10,633 nucleotides of DNA from an uncultured Bacteroidota bacterium (GTDB lineage: Bacteria; Bacteroidota; Bacteroidia; Bacteroidales; 4484-276): contig CAIYZW010000217.1 of the NCBI GenBank assembly GCA_903930725.1, positions 1 to 10,633 on the forward strand, given 5' to 3'. Numbering within the stretch: the first letter of the stretch is position 1; every line of letters starts with the position of its first letter. The translations under genes were made by a program, and so were the position numbers. The notes under the pieces are model-generated. The model saw nothing but the letters and a program-made list of their open reading frames with translations. It made no database searches and was not told where the DNA came from. Positions 6,472 through 10,633 of the stretch are shown piece by piece.

Positions 6472-8094
6472 TTATTTTTCGAACGAAAACTTAACCGATG
6501 CGCTTTTCTTTGGCGCTGTTTTATAAATGATGGCCTGAGTGATGTATATTTTTGAACCGAGAGACTCCGGCTTTTTCTCTCCTTTTCCCACTAATTTTAC
6601 CTGATGCCGGCCATTTGTTAAGCCGGTTACGTGCCACAAAGTGATGTTGTCGTGTTCCTGGTTGTTATAAAAGTAATACGTATCAATGATACGAACGAAC
6701 TTCCCGTCAAGGAATACATCAGCTTTGCCGCCGTCTTTAAACCAGTTGCCATCAATCGAAATGCCGCTGCCGGTAAAACTGATTTCGAAGGCGTCGCCAG
6801 GTTTTTCCGCAAACATGGCCTGGTTGTAAGGTTTGTTATCCGGCCAGCCATTTCTTTGGTAGGCTTTCCAGTCACCGGAAAAAGCCCAGGCGTTCTTATC
6901 AAAAACTGAAATTTTCTTATCAAGCACAACATCGGGAAAAGAAACTTCCAAGTCGGGTGCTACCGGGGCTTGTACTTTGATTCCGACTTCATTCCCGTTT
7001 ATTTTCCCACCATTTTCGGCAATCAGTTTAATGGCATAGTCATAGGTATTTTCGACGGCTATATTAAACGAATAATCGGTGTTGATAAATAACGAATCAC
7101 CCATTCGGGTTACGCCATTTTTCATTTCAGGAGGCAATTTTTCAAAACCGAAAATAACACCAAGGACACCCATGGCATTACTTGGATTACAATCAGAATC
7201 CTGGCCGCAACGTGTGCTGATTTCGAGGGTTTTTAACGGGTCTCCACCACCGTAAAGAAGCCCCATCACGATGTAGGCACCGTTTAGTTTGGCGTCAATA
7301 TTAAAATCGTAACCAGCCCCACAAAAATGATCGGCGCCCCATTTTGTTTCCAATTCTTTCCAGGCAGCTTTCCAGTCGTTGGGATAATGGTGGTGAAGCG
7401 TGATAACAGCGGCAACTATTTTGGCATAATCGCTTTCGGCGGGCAACGATTTGAGCGCATTGTTGATGATTGTGGGAATATCGTATTCGAGGTAGGCCTG
7501 GGTGTAAAGTGCAGCAATGAATATCCCTCCATAAACGCCGTCGCCATTATTCATGATGTGGCCAATTTTATCGGCCATTTTGGATGCTGTGGCGGGCATT
7601 CCGGGACACATCAAACCCAGATAATCGGCCTCAATCTGAAAATCAATATCATCGGCATGAGGGTTAAACTCTGGACTGCCGGAAGCCGGCGGAAAAATGC
7701 TATCGTAATAATTCTTGCGCGCCTGAACATTGGCATGCCACAGCATGTAGCCGGCCTTTGCAAACATTTCCTGGAATTTTTTTGCCGGAGCATCAACACC
7801 GTATTTATCCATAGTAATCATAAAAGTAAGCTGGACGTAAATATCGTCCTGCCACATACTGCCGGGAATGTCTTTCGGCGTCCATTTTATCGGATCGTCG
7901 AAAGTTTTGCCTTGTGCGCGGAACTCGGTTGGTGCGCCATAAGTTACACCGATCATCTTTCCGGCCCAGCCACCGGCAATTTTGTCTTTTAAAACTTCGG
8001 TGCTCATTTTATGTAAGGCAACAGGTTTTGGCTTGCAAGCCGAAATTGCTACCAGGGCTGTCAATGCCAGGATGAATAGTTTAAGATTTCTCAT
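6472..8094 (-). CDS. Lipoprotein with ADP-ribosylglycohydrolase-like fold and C-terminal beta-rich domain
   Basis: The 540-residue protein starts with a lipoprotein signal peptide (MRNLKLFILALTALVAISAC, lipobox cysteine at 20), so it is membrane-anchored outside the cytoplasm. Lysines follow the cysteine rather than the acidic stretch linked to surface export in Bacteroidota. Residues about 35-360 show the DraG/ARH fold pattern in altered form: GKMIGVTYGAPTEF (45-58), where the usual GD becomes GV; WQDDIYVQL (81-89) in place of the TDDT motif; ADDIDFQIEAD (147-157); and GQDSDCNP (297-304) in place of GxDTDT. The acidic pairs for a two-metal site are largely kept. Residues about 400-527 form a separate domain with GKADVFLDGKFVRIIDTYYF and LWHVTGLTNGRHQVKLVGKG, like galactose-binding-type beta-sandwiches. 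Location and architecture favour a glycan or glycoside substrate over ADP-ribosylated protein; that is inference. No promoter is clear in the 132 bp upstream. Confidence 0.82.
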   Translation of the reverse strand: MRNLKLFILALTALVAISACKPKPVALHKMSTEVLKDKIAGGWAGKMIGVTYGAPTEFRAQGKTFDDPIKWTPKDIPGSMWQDDIYVQLTFMITMDKYGVDAPAKKFQEMFAKAGYMLWHANVQARKNYYDSIFPPASGSPEFNPHADDIDFQIEADYLGLMCPGMPATASKMADKIGHIMNNGDGVYGGIFIAALYTQAYLEYDIPTIINNALKSLPAESDYAKIVAAVITLHHHYPNDWKAAWKELETKWGADHFCGAGYDFNIDAKLNGAYIVMGLLYGGGDPLKTLEISTRCGQDSDCNPSNAMGVLGVIFGFEKLPPEMKNGVTRMGDSLFINTDYSFNIAVENTYDYAIKLIAENGGKINGNEVGIKVQAPVAPDLEVSFPDVVLDKKISVFDKNAWAFSGDWKAYQRNGWPDNKPYNQAMFAEKPGDAFEISFTGSGISIDGNWFKDGGKADVFLDGKFVRIIDTYYFYNNQEHDNITLWHVTGLTNGRHQVKLVGKGEKKPESLGSKIYITQAIIYKTAPKKSASVKFSFEK

Positions 8095-8226
8095 TTTTTG
8101 AAGGTATGTTCGGTTTGAAAATTACTTTTTGATGTAGGTATAATTTTACCCAATCCGGGCCTTCGCTGATTAAGCATATCGAGCCAGAAAAGACTTGGGA
8201 TTTGATTTATATTCTTGTGCAAAAAC

Positions 8227-9147
8227 TCATTCTTTAATTATCTTTTTCTGAACAGTCCAATCTGATCCTGAAACCTGAATTAAATAAAGTCCATTCATTA
8301 ATGAACTGATGTCAATTTCATTTTTGCCACCATCCAAATTCTTTTGAAGGACAAGTTTTCCAAAAACATCAAAAACGGAAACAATTAGATTCTCGCTGCC
8401 GGGACAGTTTATGGTTAAAAGACTCGTAGCCGGATTTGGAAATATTTGCAGGCGGTTTTCAATATCATTTTCATTAATCAAAACAGCGGTATTATCTTTT
8501 ACACAACGGACCGGCAAACCCGTTTCTACCCATACATAAGCAATGGTAGCTTCCGAAAAGGTGTTGCCCAAATAACAATTATAGGCAGCTTTAAGATAAT
8601 CAGTTGTCGAACTCCAAATCATGGTTGCATGGCCCAAATCCATGTATTGACCGTTTGCATAATAACGCATGCCTGCTGGTAAAGCCGTGAAACCACTTTC
8701 ATTTGTTGCTCCGGCATTTGGATTCAACCAATGAATAGTCCCGGCTTCTTTCATTTTACCACCGGCAATGCCATTTCCACCAAGGAACGTCAACAAGGTT
8801 TGCCATTCATATACCGATGGAATGTGCCAGCCCTGAGGCGCAATATTATTGCTGTCGTTTACAGCCCACCAGTTGTAGAGCAGTCCATAGGTTGATTGAA
8901 AAGTTGAGTCACTATTATAATAACACCAGGCACCAATCGTAAGATTTGGCCATTTTGTGCTATCAGGCGCATATTGTACATTATCGCCATTACGGTAATG
9001 TTTAACTTTTAGGTTTTCTTTCATCCAAACCTGCGTTCCAATTGTGACAGTGTTATAAACATTCCCATCAATATCGGTCACTGTTTGTGCCTGATTTTTT
9101 AGCATCAGGAAAGCAAGACATGCAAAAAGTAAAATTTTCGTTTTCAT
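8227..9147 (-). CDS. FISUMP-domain protein secreted by the type IX system
   Basis: The 306-residue protein has three parts. Residues 1-20 are a Sec signal peptide, likely cut after KNQA. Residues about 22-217 form a FISUMP domain (Fibrobacter succinogenes major paralogous domain): VTDIDGNVYNTVTIGTQVWM, then MKENLKVKHYRNGD, GLLYNWWAV, APQGWHIPSVYEWQTL, SGFTALPAGMR, WSST and the closing LPVRCVKD. Residues about 233-306 form a T9SS type A sorting domain: LQIFPNPATSLLTI, VSVFDVFGKLV, IDISSLMNGLYLIQV and the final KKIIKE. The protein should cross the outer membrane by T9SS, lose this domain and be attached or released. The function of FISUMP domains is not established. No Shine-Dalgarno sequence is present; a 15-bp direct repeat covers the site where it would be. 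Downstream, 132 bp separate it from the lipoprotein gene. Confidence 0.92.
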   Translation of the reverse strand: MKTKILLFACLAFLMLKNQAQTVTDIDGNVYNTVTIGTQVWMKENLKVKHYRNGDNVQYAPDSTKWPNLTIGAWCYYNSDSTFQSTYGLLYNWWAVNDSNNIAPQGWHIPSVYEWQTLLTFLGGNGIAGGKMKEAGTIHWLNPNAGATNESGFTALPAGMRYYANGQYMDLGHATMIWSSTTDYLKAAYNCYLGNTFSEATIAYVWVETGLPVRCVKDNTAVLINENDIENRLQIFPNPATSLLTINCPGSENLIVSVFDVFGKLVLQKNLDGGKNEIDISSLMNGLYLIQVSGSDWTVQKKIIKE

Positions 9148-9149
9148 TT

Positions 9150-9187
9150 TTATCGGATTTTGTCACTTAATGTTATCGGATTTTGTC
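9150..9187 (-). repeat. Two 15-bp perfect direct repeats before the FISUMP gene
   Basis: ttatcggattttgtc occurs at 9150-9164 and again at 9173-9187, a period of 23 bp. The flanking bases differ, so this is not a simple tandem duplication. On the transcribed minus strand each reads GACAAAATCCGATAA. The proximal copy ends 2 nt before the ATG at 9147 and so covers the ribosome-binding position. It could be an operator or a translational control site; the role is unproven. Confidence 0.6.
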
Positions 9188-9325
9188 CACCGTTGCCCTT
9201 CCAAAGGCTAAAAGATAGTGAGGAAATGCGTCTCCGATTTGCTTTATTGGAAATTCTTAAATTGCCTGACAGTTTTAGTTTTTGGAAGACAGACTGGTAC
9301 ATTTGAAAAGTTGTGAATGAACATC

Positions 9326-9356
9326 CAAAGGTAGTTATTTTCAATAATTGGTCGAA
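9326..9356 (-). promoter_or_regulatory. Possible promoter for the FISUMP gene (weak)
   Basis: On the minus strand TACCTTTG (9333-9326) fits the -7 consensus. TTCG (9356-9353) is a one-mismatch -33 element with a 19-bp spacer. The leader would be about 170 nt long and would contain both copies of the 15-bp repeat. Confidence 0.33.
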
Positions 9357-9460
9357 TTATTTTACCAGGTCCAGGATTAGGCAGATATGATGCTTCCAGG
9401 AGTTATTTCATGGATGCAAAATTTTGTTGGTTCTGATTTTTGACTTTTAATTCGACCCCC

Positions 9461-9502
9461 AAAAAAAAGTGAGGCTGCCCTGATGTTTTCGCAGCAGCCT
9501 CA
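9461..9502 (-). terminator. Intrinsic terminator downstream of the TolC-family gene
   Basis: TGAGGCTGC (9470-9478) and GCAGCCTCA (9494-9502) form a perfect 9-bp GC-rich stem with a 15-nt loop. On the minus strand the stem is followed by C and eight T (9469-9461), the classical rho-independent layout. It lies 88 bp past the stop codon of the TolC-family gene and separates that unit from the FISUMP gene. The plus-strand tail has only three T, so it mainly works on the minus strand. Confidence 0.9.
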
Positions 9503-9589
9503 TTTAAGGTTTATTGTTAAGACCTGTGGTTTTGTTTAATTCAGCGATGCACCGGGTTTTTTAACTCAGGCATCACTCGCTTTAGACTG

Positions 9590-10633
9590 TTAAATGCCAA
9601 CCTGAGCTACGACCTGCCGGTAATAAACCTGCCTGATCTGATAAGTGCTTTTTGCATCAATCAGCCTGTCTATAGATTCCTGGTAAATGGCTTGTGCTTC
9701 GAGCAAATCGGAGGTCGAAACGATTCCAGCCTTGTAATTGTCGGTAACTACATTCACATTTTCAATTGCTTGTTCTGTTGCCGACTCGGCAACTTTTATC
9801 TGCTGGTAGCTTTCGGTTAATTGGCTATAGGCTTTTTGCATCTGAAGTTTAAACAATTCCGATTTCTCGAGCAGGTTGTTTTTGACGCGGTCAATTTTTA
9901 TGTTGCTTTCTTTCAGTTTATGCGAACCTCCCCACCAGTCGGAAATTGGAATTGACAATGTTGCCAGGGCAATACCGTAAGTTTCCTGCTGATCGGCCAC
10001 ATCGAGGTATAATCCCTGAACACTAACCGCAACTTCGGGCAGTAATTCACCGCGAGCCATCCTTTTTTGAAGGATTTCGGCATCCACTGCCTGGCTGAGC
10101 ATCTGATATTCGGTTCGAGTTGGCAGGGCTACGTCGGGCTCGACGAAGAACAATTGCGGCGAAGCAATATTAAAAGTTGTGTCCTGCAGGCTTAGCTGCT
10201 CGGAGTAAGTAATCCCGATATGCTGGCAAAGGGCCATTTTGGTCAACGAAATACCGTTTTCGAGCTGGAGCTTGCTGGCATTTATTTCGTTTATTTTTAA
10301 CTGCACCTTAAGAAGATCACTTTTCTGAATTAAGCCGGCATTAAATGAAACCTGAACATCTTTGAGCAAATTATTCAAAAGGCTTTCGTAGCTGGTTAAG
10401 GTTTTTCGTTTTGCTTCGAGAAGAACCAGCGTCCAATAATATTCTTCAGTTTTAACAAGCACCTCCTGGGTTGTAAGTGTTAAAGCCTCTTCTTTGATGT
10501 TTTTGCCCAGCGATGCCAACTCATAACCCGATCTTATCCGGCCACCAGCATAAATAGGCTGGGTAGCCGCTATAACTCCTGCATTTGTGTAATTGAGCAT
10601 TTTAATTTCCATGCCGGGAAAATAGGCAAAGTT
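9590..10633 (-). CDS. TolC family outer membrane efflux protein (5' end outside window)
   Basis: TolC-type proteins form trimeric outer-membrane channels with a long periplasmic helical barrel, working with RND or ABC pumps and a membrane-fusion protein. The frame is open to the right edge; the seven residues before the ATG at 10612 (NFAYFPG) are consistent with the family, so that ATG is internal and 347 residues are visible. Counting from it, QPIYAGGRIRSGYELA (18-33) is the typical first beta/helix boundary. The two structural repeats show as AGLIQKSDLLKVQL (92-105) and AGIVSTSDLLEAQAIY (295-310), both followed by long helices; LPEVAVSVQGLY (191-202) and SIPISDWWGG (220-229) are the second beta-strand pair. 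The signal peptide and roughly the first 80-100 residues are missing. It is the last gene of its unit, closed by the terminator at 9461-9502, so any pump partners would lie beyond the window. Confidence 0.93.
   Translation of the reverse strand, partial: NFAYFPGMEIKMLNYTNAGVIAATQPIYAGGRIRSGYELASLGKNIKEEALTLTTQEVLVKTEEYYWTLVLLEAKRKTLTSYESLLNNLLKDVQVSFNAGLIQKSDLLKVQLKINEINASKLQLENGISLTKMALCQHIGITYSEQLSLQDTTFNIASPQLFFVEPDVALPTRTEYQMLSQAVDAEILQKRMARGELLPEVAVSVQGLYLDVADQQETYGIALATLSIPISDWWGGSHKLKESNIKIDRVKNNLLEKSELFKLQMQKAYSQLTESYQQIKVAESATEQAIENVNVVTDNYKAGIVSTSDLLEAQAIYQESIDRLIDAKSTYQIRQVYYRQVVAQVGI

Larger units (their letters stand above)
9148..9589. other. 442-bp intergenic region
   Basis: No gene is supported here. 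The stretch holds the 15-bp direct repeat (9150-9187), a possible promoter for the FISUMP gene (9326-9356) and an intrinsic terminator serving the TolC-family gene (9461-9502). A weak, bulged inverted repeat lies at 9543-9581, just past the TolC-family stop codon. Nothing recognisable is seen in 9188-9325 or 9357-9460. A 64-codon minus-strand frame at 9150-9344 has no family resemblance and is not called. Confidence 0.7.

Noticed and set aside
7327..7992. 221-codon plus-strand frame opposite the ADP-ribosylglycohydrolase-like gene
   Set aside because: It is antisense to a gene with clear motifs and shows no recognisable domain; a long mirror frame produced by codon bias.
9150..9344. 64-codon minus-strand frame in the gap upstream of the FISUMP gene
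   Set aside because: No family resemblance, no ribosome-binding site, and it runs through the direct repeat; composition looks like random non-coding sequence.
1..10633. CRISPR array, toxin-antitoxin, defence island, integrase or insertion sequence
   Set aside because: No regularly spaced repeats beyond the two short direct repeats reported, no transposase or integrase motifs, and no terminal inverted repeats were found.

Overview
The window looks like chromosome of a Bacteroidota bacterium, probably class Bacteroidia; nothing here fixes the genus. Three things point there. One gene (8227-9147) carries both a FISUMP domain and a C-terminal type IX secretion sorting domain. Several upstream regions contain the Bacteroidota promoter pattern (TTTG about 20 bp before TAnnTTTG) rather than -35/-10 boxes. 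Most genes lack a Shine-Dalgarno sequence, the two exceptions being uraA and a small membrane protein. No mobile element, CRISPR array, RNA gene or integration site is visible.

Layout. Plus strand, left end: a tocopherol-cyclase-family gene cut by the left edge (1-896), then a UraA-type uracil permease (1014-2303). The permease converges on a minus-strand cluster, which reads in transcription order: an AraC-type regulator (5723-4842), a YceI-family lipid-binding protein (4705-4160), a pirin (3946-3230) and an extradiol dioxygenase of the YgiD/LigB type (3229-2339). Further right, all on the minus strand, come a four-helix membrane protein of unknown role (6302-5940), a lipoprotein with an ADP-ribosylglycohydrolase fold plus a C-terminal beta-rich domain (8094-6472), the FISUMP/T9SS protein (9147-8227), a 442-bp gap with a strong intrinsic terminator, and a TolC-family outer-membrane efflux protein cut by the right edge (10633-9590).

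How they may work together. The four-gene AraC-YceI-pirin-dioxygenase block is the most coherent unit. It pairs two metal-dependent oxygenase-type folds associated with flavonol and catechol chemistry with a binding protein for amphiphilic or isoprenoid molecules, next to a regulator with a cupin-like sensor. The pirin stop codon is followed directly by the dioxygenase start codon, and a degenerate direct repeat of about 21 bp period lies between the regulator and yceI, where an AraC operator is expected. I infer a stress or detoxification unit for catechols and quinones; the substrate is not shown by the sequence. The other genes look like independent units. I did not find a clear new defence or mobile system.
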